NCBI GenBank assembly: GCA_963932145.1
Contig: OZ010605.1
Location: 30,519,313-30,583,312 of the forward strand
Source of the DNA: Acanthosepion lycidas
Lineage: Eukaryota > Mollusca > Cephalopoda > Sepiida > Sepiidae
Reading direction: 5' to 3'
Length of the DNA stretch: 64,000 nucleotides
The notes under the pieces were generated by a model. The model was given only the letters and a program-made list of their open reading frames with translations. It was not told the origin of the DNA and ran no database searches. A program made the translations under genes and the position numbers. Of this stretch, positions 34,655-46,594 are shown in pieces. Every line of letters begins with the position of its first letter. Within the stretch, counting starts at the first letter, position 1.

Positions 34655-35719
34655 CAAGGAACAAAGAAAAAAGAAGAGGAAGGAGAAGAAAAAGTGGAAG
34701 AAGAAGAAGAGGAAAAAGAAGAAAAAGTGGAAGGCAAAGAAGAAGAAGAGGAAGAAGAAGAAGAGGAAAAAGAAGAAAAAGTGGAAGGCAAAGAAGAAGA
34801 AGAGAAAAAAGAAGAAAAAGTGGAAGACAAAGAAGAAGAAGAGGAAGAAGAAGAAGAAGAGGAAGAAGAAGAAAAAGTGGAAGGCAAAGAAGAAGAAGAG
34901 GAAGAAGAAGAAGAAGAGGAAGAAGAAGAAAAAGTGGAAGGCAAAGAAGAAGAAGAGGAAGAAGAAGAAGAAGAGGAAGAAGAAGAAAAAGTGGAAGGCA
35001 AAGAAGAGGAAGAAGAAGAAGAGGAAGAAGAAGAAAAAGTGGAAGACAAAGAAGAAGAAGAGGAAGAAGAAGAAAAAGTGGAAGACAAAGAAGAAGAGGA
35101 AGAAGAAGAAGAAGAGGAAGAAGAAGAAAAAGTGGAAGACAAAGAAGAAGAAGAGGAAGAAGAAGAAGAAGAGGAAGAAGAAGAAAAAGTGGAAGACAAA
35201 TAAGAAGAAGAGGAAGAAGAAGAAGAAGAGGAAGAAAAAGAAAAAGTGGAAGGCAAAGAAGAAGAAGAGGAAGAAGAAGAAGAGGAAGAAGAAGAAAAAG
35301 TGCAAGACAAAGAAGAAGAGGAAGAAGAAGAAAAAGTGGAAGACAAAGAAGAAGAAGAGGAAGAAGAAGAAGAGGAAAAAGAAGAAAAAGTGGAAGAAGA
35401 AGAAAAAGTGGAAGGCAAAGAAGAAGAAGAGGAAGAAGAAGAGGAGGAAAAAGAAGAAAAAGTGGAAGGCAAAGAAGAAGAAGAGGAAGAAGAAGAAGAG
35501 GAAGAAGAAGAGGAAGAAAAAGAAAAAGTGGAAGACAAAGAAGAAGAGGAAGAAGAAGAAAAAGAGGAAGACAAGGAAGAAGAAGAGGAAGAAAAAGAAG
35601 AAAAAGAGGAAGACAAAGAAGAAGAAGAGGAAGAAAAAGAGGAAGACAAAGAAGAAGAAGAGGAAGAAAAAGAGGAAGATAAAGAAGAAGAAGAGGAAGA
35701 AAAAGAAGAAAAAGAATAA
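34655..35719 (+). repeat. 1.07-kb GAA/GAG minisatellite
   Basis: Units of about 40-57 bp, each 'gtggaag(g/a)caaa' plus purine triplets. The plus strand is almost pure purine. Frames are open as Glu-rich (157-185 codons), Arg/Gly-rich (348) and, on the other strand, Ser-rich (415) and Phe-rich (390). Several long frames open at once point to composition and not to a gene. A stop at 35202 interrupts the Glu frame. Confidence 0.95.
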
Positions 35720-36121
35720 TTTTGGTTTGGTTTGTTTTGTTTTACAGCATATCAACCTCAATGGGTTATTTAATGCCGTCAAGATTTTTATTGCTAATAA
35801 GATTTTTTTCTAAAAACATATTGCTGATAATACTTTTTTCCAGAAATGTATTGCTGGTAATATTTCTCTTTTTCAAGAATGTACTGCTAATAATAATTTT
35901 TCCAAAGAAGTATTGCTGGTATTAAGACCTTTTTTTATACTTTCATAGTGTTCTGGCCCCTTTTGGGGTGGGGTAACTATTTACCCATAGCTGGGACCCT
36001 GACAAGTGCTACCACCCCAGATCACTGTAGACCTGGAACACCAGCAATTAAGAGGTGGTTCCTCAAAACCTTCTGATCAAATGTCTTGCTGTCAGATGTA
36101 GTTTATCGTCATACCCAGGAC
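35720..36121 (+). repeat. Dispersed repeat family A, near full length
   Basis: Order: 'tttgttttacagcatatcaa', ~30-base AT-rich units with 'ttgctggtaat' (35790-35925), 'acccatagctgggaccctga', then 'tcgtcatacccagga'. It ends directly at the trinucleotide repeat. Confidence 0.85.
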
Positions 36122-36260
36122 AATGATGATGATGATGATGATGATGATGATAATAATAATAATAATAAGAAGAAGAAGAAGAAGGAGAAGAAGAAGAGGA
36201 AGAAAATAAACAAGAAGAAGAAGGAGAAGACAATGAAGAAAAAGAAGAAAAAGCAATGCC
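36122..36260. repeat. (GAT)n-(AAT)n-(AAG)n microsatellite
   Basis: Three trinucleotide repeats in sequence, passing into mixed purine triplets. The same position after family A at 335 leads to an (AAT)n tract. Confidence 0.95.
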
Positions 36261-36399
36261 TTTACATTATATATAATGTAGCCCAATTCTTTCAGTAACA
36301 GTTATTATAATTACTAATCATTAACAATCTCTTACTTTCTGGTTTTCCATGTATTTTAATCTGATCATTTATGTTCCATATTCTATCAGGATATGGGTG

Positions 36400-36610
36400 A
36401 TCAAGTCTCTTCACTATTTCTTGTCTCTTTTAGTTCTAAACAACGTTCGACTCTCCATCCTTGTTCCTCCTCTGCTATCCATTCACACAAACTCATTAGA
36501 TTAAGTTGCGCATTGTTTCCTTCTACTTTTGCTTTCCTTAATATGTTCTATGAGTATTAAGTTTTCTAAACCATCTTTCATCATAATCTGTCCATATTAA
36601 TAATGGTATA
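36400..36610 (-). pseudogene. LINE E 3'-end fragment
   Basis: Follows the same order as 28890-29120 and 50700-50930 on the minus strand ('gctatccattcacacaaact', 'ctatgagtattaagtttt'). Highly decayed; no frame. Confidence 0.55.
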
Positions 36611-37047
36611 TAATAATTTTTATGCAAGGTTTCTCTGAGATAGGAAAATTGTTTCAAGGGTTCCACAGGGGTAAAAAAGGTTGAGAATCATTGCCTTAGA
36701 GACATAGTACTCATAATGTCAGTAATACTCACATTAACAGCTGAACTCTAATCGTCCATTTTTATTCATTTATTTTCAGTGCATTTTTATAGTAAAATCA
36801 TAACAGTTTATATTATATGAATATAGTTCTTTGGTCTTAATATTTGCATTACTTTCTAGTCATTATCATTCACTTTATTTATTTTCAATGTATTTCTAGA
36901 GTAAAATCATAACAATGGTTTTACATTACAGATGCAATAATGCTCCTGCCTTATTAAGACTTGCATTATAGCTACTAATATATGACTTTTTTCAATGTAT
37001 TTCTATAGTAAATATCATTAGTAATGCTTTTATAATATAATATTGAA
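36611..37047. other. Intergenic, AT-rich
   Basis: Repeated phrase 'atttttatagtaaaatcataac' near 36785 and 36895 shows a weak ~110-bp periodicity; otherwise nothing. Confidence 0.5.
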
Positions 37048-37260
37048 GGCACAGTGGATTAATAGATAGCGGCTTTGAATTGAGGAATTGGAGAGCCGAG
37101 TTCAAATTCCAGTCAAATCCATTGCATTCACTTACATGCTAATACCCTTGGGAAACATGTGGATCCTCTTCCCCATCCAGCTATGGGTAAATAACAGAAC
37201 AGACTGGGTTCTATAGCCTTGGATGGCAACTGGTCTAAGAGAATTCAAAACCTGCAGAGG
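37048..37260 (+). mobile_element. SINE A, 5' two-thirds
   Basis: Begins GGCACAGTGGATTAATAGAT, with a B-box-like 'gagttcaaattcc'. Then 'acccttgggaaacatgtgga' and 'agccttggatggcaactggt', as in the complete copy at 44291-44595. The 3' quarter with the ACTG tail is missing. Confidence 0.85.
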
Positions 37261-37885
37261 GTCATTTGGGGACCCTATGGAATGTAGTGCACCAGGTCTC
37301 CGTATTCGGCCCTTCAAAAAGTGTGGATGGTCCTGCACGAAACCTTCACCACTATAATCAAATCTCATGTGCTGTTGTCGGGCTGTCAGTTTCCTGGGAA
37401 CTGATCTGTTTGACCCTCATACATCAAATTCAACGGGAGAGTCGAGTATCCCTATTATATTATTAAAGCTTGCATAATTCCTGACCACTGATAATCCTAT
37501 TCTTCCTAGTTTCTTCCTAAGGACCTATTATTATCTGATTTTCAAACATATCAGAACAATGTTTAGTTAAAAATTAACAGAAGTAGAGGTTTATCCCTTT
37601 TTTCCTGTTTAAGATTAGATTTCTACTTCCTATTACAGCCTGTTTCATACATTTAACACTCATTCTTTCTTATGCTTATATAACTTCACATAGTAAGCCT
37701 CTACCTTCAGTAGCTCTTGGGCCTTCTATTGAATGAAAGAAACAAAAAGAAAACTACCATCTTAAATCCCATTTTGTAAGCATACAACTCCTAATTCTTT
37801 CCAACTTTAATTGCTTTTGAGTTGTGCAAATTTTGATAAGTAAATATTAATCTTAGATTTATTTGAATTATTATTTTCAGAGTTG
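37261..37885. other. Intergenic with a decayed LINE 3' end
   Basis: 37260-37450 is comparatively GC-rich but unrecognised. 37570-37740 resembles the LINE 3' region at 20730-21000, ending 'cctctaccttcagtagctct'. Confidence 0.5.
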
Positions 37886-38640
37886 TTTGTTGTAGACAAT
37901 GTTTCAACCAAGGACCCTTTGGTCATCTTCTGATTATCAACCAAAAACAATGCATATGTGAGGAAAATGAAAGAAAATCAATAAGATAATAATAATGAAT
38001 GATCAAAAGATTAGAAAGAAAAATGCATTTATCCATGATGCTGGTAATAAAGTAACCAGATATTTTATTACCCAGCTTGGCTTCACCAAACGCCCATTAG
38101 GTGGCGCTGTCTAAGTCTATAAAAAGACAAATATTTTCCTTACTCTTCCTCTTTCTCTCTCTTGCTCCAAGATGTAACAGTTTGTGGAAAAAGACATCCC
38201 TGCTGGTGCATATTCATGTCCCCTGTCTCTCTTTCCATTTTCTAATGCAAGGCATTCACATGTATCTTCCAAACCCTTTTTCTTTTGTCGTTTCAACTCA
38301 GCAAAAAGCTGACTTGAGCTTGGTCATCGTATCTACCAATGAAGTAAGCATAACCTTTCTTTCATTTCAACTTAGTGCAAGGTAGGCTTCAGCTAACTAC
38401 TATAATAATGCTTATCCTTAATTTTAATCCCAAAATTCTAGACCAGAAAAAGAAAAAGGGCATAACAAAGAGACATTGAGAACTTTATTTCACTACAGTT
38501 TATATAAAAAAAGAGAATAAATATGCTGTTTCTTTACATGTGAACATGCACACATCTATGAGACATCAGCATGCAACCTTTTAATTCCATAGATACCTGA
38601 AGATGACCAGAGGATACTTGGCCAAAAAATTGTGTCTTTA
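37886..38640. mobile_element. Possible Penelope-like remnant with inverted ends
   Basis: The left end on the minus strand reads 'cagaagatgaccaaagg' then 'ttggttgaaac' (37950 to 37908). The right end on the plus strand (38594-38630) reads 'cctgaagatgacca' then 'cttggcc'. Both are variants of the CTGAAGA-stem-GAAAC theme, in inverted orientation ~650 bp apart. No reverse transcriptase or endonuclease was seen between them. Confidence 0.35.
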
Positions 38641-39249
38641 ATAATATATTTAACAAGCAAAGATGTCAGGAATGTATATCGAGAATTCCTCATCTCAAAT
38701 TTCAGGTTCCGGCTGCTGCGTATATTGATTTGGTCTATTTCCGTTCATCAGATATTTTTGGAAAACTCATGCCACTCTCTCACTTGCATTGATTTCACCA
38801 GAGAAAAAAAAAAAAAAAAAAGAAAGAATCAAATCCCAATCTTTTTCCTCTTTTTCATTTGCCTAAATTCTTTGAGATTAGAATTCCTCTGAGAGTAAAC
38901 AGTTTATTTTTCCATGGAACATTTTTTTTCTCAATTTTCATAAATTTAAAGAGAAATTAACTCAACATTTGGAATAAAATCAATTTCGAAAATATACGTA
39001 AGTGTAATTAATATCTGATTTATCAAAAAATAAAATGTGATTTTTTATTTAATCAACATGATGGATGTTCATGTAGTTGATGGATGTGTAGTTGGTGGCA
39101 CAAAAAGTGGGTTTAGCATTTTGTGTTCAAATTCCAGCTGAGGTCACTGTTTTCACAAAAAAACACAGTTGGAAAATAATGTATTTCTCTCCTGATTTAT
39201 TTAAAAAATGCTTTTTTAGTGACATGGAGGATATGCACATAGAATAGCA

Positions 39250-39293
39250 GTTAACAATATTTGTTAATATCTATTTATCTATCTCTGTGTGTT

Positions 39294-39331
<38 letters not shown>

Positions 39332-39474
39332 TTCAGTTGGTTCATTATCTATCTATCTATCTGTCTATTTACCTATACATCTATCCTATCTATCTATCTA
39401 GCTAGCTAGCTATTTCAGTCTGTCCATTATCTATCTCAGTCTGTTCATCAGCTATCTATCTATCTCTGTCTGTT

Positions 39475-39532
<58 letters not shown>

Positions 39533-39569
39533 TCAGTCTGTTTATTATCTATCTCAGTCTGTTCATCAG

Positions 39570-39609
<40 letters not shown>

Positions 39610-39877
39610 GTTCATTATCTATCTATCTATTATAAATTCCAGCTGAGGTCACTGATTTCAATTTTGAAAAAAACAAATTCTTGGAAAATGATGTATCCAT
39701 CATTTCTCTCCTGATTTATTTAAAAAAATGCATTTTTTGAAAAAAACCTACATGAAGGATATGCATCTAGTATCGTAGTTAACAATATTTGTTAATATTG
39801 ATCTCGATTTCTTCATATCTATTTATCTATCTATCTATCTGTGTCTGTCTATTTCTGTCTGTTTATATCTATCTATC

Positions 39878-39905
<28 letters not shown>
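39250..39905. repeat. (ATCT)n compound repeats and (AT)n
   Basis: Several (ATCT)n runs (39298-39330, 39343-39362, 39479-39531, 39568-39608 and others) are separated by 'cagtctgttcattatc'-type linkers, as at 33048. At 39620-39800 there is a partial direct repeat of 39130-39270. (AT)n lies at 39879-39905. Confidence 0.93.
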
Positions 39906-39908
<3 letters not shown>

Positions 39909-39984
39909 AACAATAAAAAATATTAAGAAATTAAAATCTTCAGACACACTGGGTTGTATATTAATATTCCTTCAATTTTATTAT

Positions 39985-40050
39985 TGTTTCATTTAGATTC
40001 CTTGACTAGTTTCGGCCAAGATAGCCATCATCAGGAGAAAAATAATTTTC
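39985..40050 (-). repeat. Hammerhead-like core next to (AT)n
   Basis: Minus strand: CTGATGA (40034-40028), GGCT, a short loop, GGCC, GAAAC (40013-40009), then TAGTC. Stem II pairs over 4 bp with one wobble. (AT)n lies ~80 bp to the left and a further short (AT)n at 40079-40090. Probably the end of a Penelope-like or related retroelement. Confidence 0.6.
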
Positions 40051-40559
40051 TGCTTGCTGGTAGCAGTGAACTACAGAAATATATATATATTTATCAGCAT
40101 CATCATATCAATCTTAATCTGTTCATATCCATCTATCTCTATTTAAACCTACGTAGCTAGTTAGCCATTTCAACCTGTTCTCAAATGTTCTTACAGATGT
40201 TGAATACAATCCTGCAATTTGAATAAAATGTGCCTCTTGCACCTGTTGTTGCAAAAGAGGCAAGAATTATTGGTTGACTGATTGAACTTTTTTAGGATGA
40301 GTGCATATATTGATATGTTGGACGTAACACGTTAGTAATACTTTGATGTTGAAAGAATGAATGTTCCTGCATATGTAGACCTGATTCTGGATGGCTGTGT
40401 GAAAGAGACATTCAAAAAGTCCAATGCATTGTGAAGATAGCATAGCATTAACAATGCCAGGAATGTCAAAACAAAATGCTGAGAATCACTTGCAGTTATG
40501 TAACAGTACCATTTAGTACACCTCTAGTGGTGTTGCAAGAGTATTAGTATTAGTAGCAT

Positions 40560-40830
40560 TCAGTGATGAGAGCCAGTTCTACCTTCCTGCAAGCCAATAT
40601 AAAATTCTTAATCTTTTGGAACATCAGGTGAAAAAGTCAGAGTTTGCTGTTCCACTAAGATAGCTTCTTTGCTTTTTATAACAGAATCATAGGAGGATAC
40701 TTTCCCAACTACTACAATATTAACCCCTTCAAATCTAGGGTTAACTATTATCTTCCACATATATCCATATAAACTTAACTTGTTAACCTTCTACCTTGAG
40801 TTGCTCTTGAGCCTTGTATCAGGTGAACAT
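40560..40830 (+). pseudogene. LINE protein C-terminal fragment and 3' end
   Basis: Matches 21195-21384 and 22575-22800 in layout ('caaatctagggttaactatt', 'cttctaccttgagttgctct'). No intact frame. Confidence 0.55.
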
Positions 40831-41059
40831 TATTAAAAACAAAGACTGACAATTTACTTTTGTAAACTGCTAGCTATTTTCAAAGATTATTTTTTGTTAT
40901 TTTCTTCTACCAGCCTGTTTTTTTTTTTCTGGAGTCTTTAATAAAGACAATATGTCCTTTGGCAGGATTCAAATCTGAGGCTATCATGTAGACTCTTGAA
41001 AAATCCTGGTCAGTTACAAAAATATAACATGTAAAGTAAAAGAAATAATGTTGCTTTAT

Positions 41060-41577
41060 AAATAAATATATATATATATATATATATGTATATAGTATAG
41101 CTGGACGCTTGTATTCAAGGATAACTGTCTACTAGGGTGGTTAGCCAATTACTATTGCAGACACTTGCTCAGGTGCATTTGTGTTTATTCAGCACCCACA
41201 GAGCCAACCTCTGGTTTATACTGCAACAACTATGCTGAACAGATCTTAGTTACAGTTTCTGGGAGAGAGTGTGTTATCTAGCATGATCAACAATTTGAAC
41301 AAAACCAGCATGCTCGAGCCCAGAGCCACAATAACTAGTGGCTTTGTGCTAGTACAGCTATTGACTGCCCTCAAGAATTCCGTCTACCCAATTTCACGCA
41401 GAAACCTTGGGTCAACCCATGGTGAGGTTTTCAAGAACTTTCTAAAGGTGCTGCATGCTGGGATTGACCTTGATCCATTCTGATAATACCAGGAAGTCTC
41501 AGTGTTCTGATGTCTGTTTTGATTTTGGAAAGGGGATCATTTCATATATATGCATACATACATACATATTTACATAC

Positions 41578-41621
<44 letters not shown>

Positions 41622-41640
41622 TCATTATTGATAGTTTTCC
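41060..41640. other. Intergenic between (AT)n tracts
   Basis: (AT)n at 41066-41090, and (ATAC)n/(AT)n at 41545-41615. The 450 bases between them are relatively GC-rich ('gagccaacctctggtttata'), with a 70-codon frame of no recognisable family. Confidence 0.55.
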
Positions 41641-41989
41641 TTAATTAATTCAGACTTTGAGAAGATGCTTTCATGGAAAAATTCATTTTGAAATTTAATT
41701 GCTTTTTCAGTAATTAATAATGATTTTCTCTTAATTCTTTGGTATGTCAGGAATTCCAACAGATACATCGGGATAATATTGATGTAATGTTTTGAATATT
41801 CTGTGTCAGCTTTGCGGAATGTTTTTTCCCCTCAAAGGAGTTCTTTTTCCAAAGAACTAATTGAATTAAGTAACACTACCAAGTAACAAGAAGGTCTTCA
41901 GGTTCCAAAACACACCAAACGCATTATATATATGGCACCAGAATGCAGGGGGGTTACACAGAGTGAAAATGAAAGACATTGAGAAGACT

Positions 41990-42890
41990 GAGATTGGAAA
42001 GGACTAAGAAAAGGACCAAAATGAACAGGGTTCAAGAAAATGGAAGATGGTGATTGACAGTGGACTTCAATTTTTGGAGATTGTAGTTATCAGGGAAGCA
42101 AAAAAATCAGATGGGTGTTCCACAGGTGGGAGTTGCAAGTAGAGAAAATGTTAGAATAGAAATGGTGGTTTTAGCAAGTTCAACAGTTAAATAATGAGAG
42201 CTAGTTGCTAATATAATAGCATGCTTAAATTCATATAGTTTTGGCACCAGTGAAAAAAGCTCATCAGAACATTTTCATAAAAATAGTAATAGAAATAAAA
42301 GAGGAAGCCATATATGGTCAGTGAAAAATGACTAAAGTCAAAATGCCTGGCCAGGATCAATTCCATTTTGATTTTGTCAAGAATCTTGAGATGAACAGCA
42401 GGAGCAACAATCCAGATATGGCAACAGTATTGAATGGACAAAAGATTGATTTATAAGTGTACAAGATTGCTTCTGATGAGAAAAATCTTCTGGCACAACA
42501 CATTGAAACAACTTTCCTTGCAGTAGACACAGCACTTGATTCAGTATAATTGCTCCACTTCATGTCCTATGGAAAGTTTAAGGCCAAGAAAATGGAGAGT
42601 GTTGCTCTTCTGATGTTTAGCATCAGGTATACTGATGGCAGACAGAAAATTGTCTCTGTGGTAATTAAATGAGATCAGCTTTGTTTTAGTCTGATCAGTA
42701 TAGTTGCAGTACAAACAACAGGTGGGCTCTGTGGGTGTTGAGCAAACAACTGAGTGAGCTAGCTGTTCTAGTAGACAGGTATCCTTGAATACGAATGGCC
42801 AACTATTATATATATGAAATGATCCCCTTCCCAAAATCAAAACAGACATCAGAATACTGAGTTTGGGAAATAGCTTGGGATTAAAACTTT
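41990..42890 (-). pseudogene. CR1/Jockey-like LINE, reverse transcriptase C-terminal half
   Basis: Minus-strand frames at 42541-42897 and 42208-42563 contain 'TDQTKTKLISFN', 'LHFLGLKLS', 'ARKVVSMCCARRFFSSEAILYTYKSI' and, degenerate, 'AVHLKILDKIKM'. These are the order and spacing of the region after the palm in non-LTR reverse transcriptases. Frames are broken by stops. The same element is decayed at 2990-3620. It lies head to head with the plus-strand copy that starts at ~42895. Confidence 0.75.
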
Positions 42891-42894
42891 TCTG

Positions 42895-43170
42895 CATCCC
42901 CTCTGAGGAATAATCAGCAATATTATTGGCCTTGATCTTGCAGCTCGGTTTCAGTCACTTTTCTACTGCCATAAGGTTGCCTTCCTGTGCCTTTTTTTAT
43001 AAATACTTTCATGGTAATTGTTCAGATGTCCTCTTCACTATGATGCTTAAATTCTTCAAATTTAAACACATTATTAGACTGGCGACAAGTTCTCACCAAT
43101 TAACTGTTGAGCTGGATAAATGAAGCCGTAAGTTCTATGGCAACCGTTTCTTTTTTTGTACTTCTCATTT
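42895..43170 (+). pseudogene. CR1/Jockey-like LINE C-terminus, copy 1
   Basis: 'LQLGFSHFSTAIRLPSCAFF' and 'FKFKHIIRLATSSHQLTVEL', then 'FFFCTSHLWISLP'. Parallel to the 8734-9084 copy. It stops at 'ttttcagtcaatatt' where the next copy begins. Confidence 0.7.
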
Positions 43171-43620
43171 GTGGATCTCCCTTCCGGTTCTATACTTTTC
43201 AGTCAATATTAGAATATTGCTGCCACATATGGTCTGATGCCTCCGTTATTTACCTAGAGCTCCTTGATAAGAGCCAAAGACAAATCATCAATATTATTGA
43301 TCCTAATCTGGAGGCCCAGCTTCAATCACTTACCCACTGCCACTAAGGTTGCTTCTCTGTGCTTTTTTTATAAATATTTCATGGTAATTGTCCAGTTGAG
43401 CTGTTCACTATGGTAACCTAGACTTCATGAATTTAAGGACAGTACTAGACTGGCAACAAGTTCTCACCAATTTACAGTTTAACTGACTAGATGTAACTGT
43501 AAATTCCATGCTAGGAAAGTTCAATTACCATGAAAATATTTATAGAGAGGCATAGGGAAGCTATGCTAGAGTGTGGAAAAGTACTGACGCCAAGATCCCA
43601 GGTCATCTTCCTGAATAGTC
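43171..43620 (+). pseudogene. CR1/Jockey-like LINE C-terminus, copy 2
   Basis: 'LEYCCHIWSDASVIYLELLD' and 'LQSLTHCH', then frameshifts, 'LHEFKDSTRLATSSHQFTV'. It starts further upstream in the protein than copy 1, so this is a separate insertion or a tandem duplication. It ends at an (AAT)n tract (43630-43656). Confidence 0.7.
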
Positions 43621-43684
43621 TTATCAAATATTCAATAATAATAATAATAATAATAATGAAATTAACCTATTACCGCATAAAGTT

Positions 43685-44745
43685 TGCTTAAAATTCTCTT
43701 TTTGACAACTAAAAAATATAGTAAATGTATGCCTACTGTAAAATAATTTCCAATAAATTCTAGAGTAAAATAATTTGTAATCCCTTCTTATAGAAACATA
43801 TTATAACAATAAAATCTAGAGTAAAATAATTTTCAATGAATTCCCATAGTAAAATAATTTCCAATGAATTCTTATAGTAACATATTGTAACAATCAATTT
43901 CTATAGTAGAATAATTTCCAATGAATTCTTATAGTAACATATTGTAACAATCAATTTCTATAGTAAAATAATTTCCAAAGAACACCTGTAATAAAATAAT
44001 TTTGAGGGAATTTCTACTGTAAGATATTGTAAGAATAAAACCTATAATAAACTAATTTCCAATGAGTTCCTATAGAAAAGTAATTTCTAATTAATTTTAC
44101 TATAATAACATATTGTCACAATAAATAATGTTCACTGAATTTCCATAGTAAAATAATATGCAATGAATTCCTATAGTAAAATAATTTCCAGTGAATTTCT
44201 ACAGTAACTTATTGTAACAATAAATTGTTGGAGTAAAACAATTTCCAATGAATTGCTAGAATAATGTAATTTCCAATGAACTTCTATAGTCAGTCAGTCA
44301 GTTATGTGTCATGCATGATATAGGCATAGGTGATCATGTATCTTTTGATACATGACTGGCAAGGCAGATTTTTTCCTGCAGTAATTTGCTGTTTCTTTCT
44401 GCAATAGACCAGTTGCCATCCAAGGCTATAGGACCCAGTCAGTCCTGCTATTTACCCATAACTGACAGGAGAAGAAGTGGATTCATACCTTTCCCAAGGG
44501 TATTAGCACATAAGTGAATGTAATGGATTCAACTGGAATTCAACCTCAGTTCTTCAATTCCTCAGTCCAAGCCACTATCCATTACTCCACCATGCCTTCT
44601 ATAGTAGCATATTGTAACAATAAATATTATATAATGAAATAATTTTCAATGACTTTCTATAGAAAATAATTTCAAATTAATTTTTATAAAATAATTTCTA
44701 ATGAATTTCTGATGAATTCTTATAGTAAAATAATTTTTAAAATTT
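43685..44745. repeat. Decayed AT-rich array (~28-bp unit), split by SINE A
   Basis: The words 'tagtaaaataatttccaatg' and 'aattcctatagtaaaat' recur every ~28 bases, or multiples of that, at 43735-44290 and again at 44596-44745. The interruption is the SINE. Confidence 0.85.
44291..44595 (-). mobile_element. SINE A, complete copy with target duplication
   Basis: Flanked by the 10-base direct repeat CTTCTATAGT (44281-44290 and 44596-44605), which is sequence of the host array. On the minus strand it starts GGCATGGTGGAGTAATGGAT, has a B-box-like 'ggttgaattcc', a body with 'agccttggatggcaactggt', and ends in an (ACTG)n tail. Length 305 bp. The tRNA-like head and short-repeat tail define it as a SINE. 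The target duplication shows retrotransposition into the array. Confidence 0.95.
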
Positions 44746-45504
44746 ATTAATATAATATAAAGATTCAGAATTTTTTGCAAGAATGGTGTTTCCTTCCCTA
44801 AATTTTTGCTTTAATTTACAAATATTTCTTACAAATGCAACCTGTATTATTAACATGGGAGAAAAAAGCTTTTTTAGTGAATTTTTTTTCTTTCTATTTC
44901 CAGCATGAGTCATGATGATATTTTCATTTGAAAAAGTCTAATGTAAAATCTCTTAGAAATTTTGGAAAGCCAAACATTGAATTTAAGATGTTTATTAAAG
45001 AATATAATGCATAGCAGAATGTTCCAGGCTTCTTCTATCTTAATGGAATCACAATTCTTAGATTTATTAATGCAGAAGTAACTGCCACCCCAAGTTAAAT
45101 ATTTCCATTTACCATTCTTTTAAGGGAAGTAAAAGATTTTCTCTCTTTCTACTGCCACACCCTGAAATGACTCCTTCAAAACCAATAAACATTTGCCATA
45201 AACATCTACGGCATATCATTGATGAGTTATTTATGTTATAAAGCCTCAAATTTCAAGTTGTTATCTTATGTCAAGCTTCTTAAAAGGTTAATGAAGTTGT
45301 TGGAGATTTGAAATGTAAAGAAATTTGTAAATTTTTTTGTTAGTCTTAACAAATGTGTTGTCAAAATAATCTTTTCAATAAATATAAAAACATTATGAAG
45401 GAAATAACTTGAAAGCATATTTTTATTAACAATTTTTCTTTTTTGATCTGCATGACAAATGATTTGTCTTGATTTTGTTCATGGACAAATAGAGACACTA
45501 GCAA

Positions 45505-45860
45505 TAAGTCATTTTTTGATTGGTTTGGATAAAATACTAACTATACAAATTAAGCATTTTGATTGGTTGAGTTAAAACAGAAATACTGACATAAGCAATA
45601 TAAACATGTTTGATTGATTGAGATAAAACAAATATACTGACATAAGAATTTTTTTAATTGTTTGGAGAAAATACTGACTATACCAATTAAAGATTTTGAT
45701 TGGTTAAGCAAAAGATAAGAAATACAGAATTTACCTATAAAAAAATTTTGATTGGTTGAGAAAAGCTGAAATAAGAAATTTTTGATTGGTTGGAAAAAAT
45801 ATTAATTTACTCATACATTTTTTGATTTTTAAAGAAAAATATACTAACTTTAGACAGAAG
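45505..45860. repeat. Decayed array with 'TTTTGATTGGTTGA' unit, left part
   Basis: 'tttgattggttgag' or close variants recur about every 45-60 bases, followed by 'aaaac.aatactgac.taag'. The array resumes at 48000-48220, beyond the LINE/hAT nest. Confidence 0.8.
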
Positions 45861-45889
45861 AACTGTTTGATTTTCTTTTTTTACCATTA

Positions 45890-46129
45890 TGCTCACCCTG
45901 TACAGAGCCAGGGACCACTGGAGATAGAGGGTTGCAGATTGAGAGACACAGACTTTGCAGATATACGAGGAAGGTAACAGTCAACCCTAGACTTAAACAA
46001 GTTCAGATTGTAGTGATCAGAGAAGCATCCTCTTGGGAATTGGTTATGCAATGCAATGGTTGATGGGAAGAAGGTGATCGAGTGGAATTTACATCTCTCC
46101 AAAGGAATATAAAGGGAATGTGGGTGGTT
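45890..46129 (-). pseudogene. LINE F, 3' part (right of the hAT insertion in sense)
   Basis: A 90-codon minus-strand frame reads 'SLYIPLERCKFHSITFFPST' and 'LHNQFPRGCFSDHYNLNLFK', then 'SRVDCYLP'. This is the typical last block of a non-LTR reverse transcriptase. The rest of the element continues at 47454-47960 after the hAT insertion. Confidence 0.8.
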
Positions 46130-46594
46130 CAGTGGCGTAGCTAAGGATGGGGGGGCTGACAGCACAGGAGGGGTGACACAATGTCACCCCCAATAAAATT
46201 TTTCAACCAGGCTAAGGTGCCAAAAATAGTCTGAAAACAGTGGTGGAGACACAGGGTTTCGCAGGTGGGCATATGACCCCCCAGAAATAATTTATGACCC
46301 CCCAGTTTTGTCCCCTCGTCAGAAATTTTCTAATAAATTGTCGGGAAATTTGTGAGTAGGAAAAATAGCAATGTTTTCGGCTTTCATGTGTTTCAGTTGC
46401 TACAATCTTGGTTACTAACAAGAGACATTGTTGTAACATTTTATCGGATGATATGGTGTTTTAACTCTGCATCATTAATAACAACAAAGCGAAATACGAA
46501 GCCAAAAGTGCAACAATTTCAGTCTTGCCTGTGTATCAATTCGCTGAGATACAATTTTCCATTGAGTGAGCGATATACTTTTGAATATATCTAC

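Noticed and set aside
34402..35782. Open frames of 415, 390 and 348 codons in the GAA array
   Set aside because: Glu-rich, Arg-rich, Ser-rich and Phe-rich frames overlap on both strands, which purine triplet repeats produce automatically.
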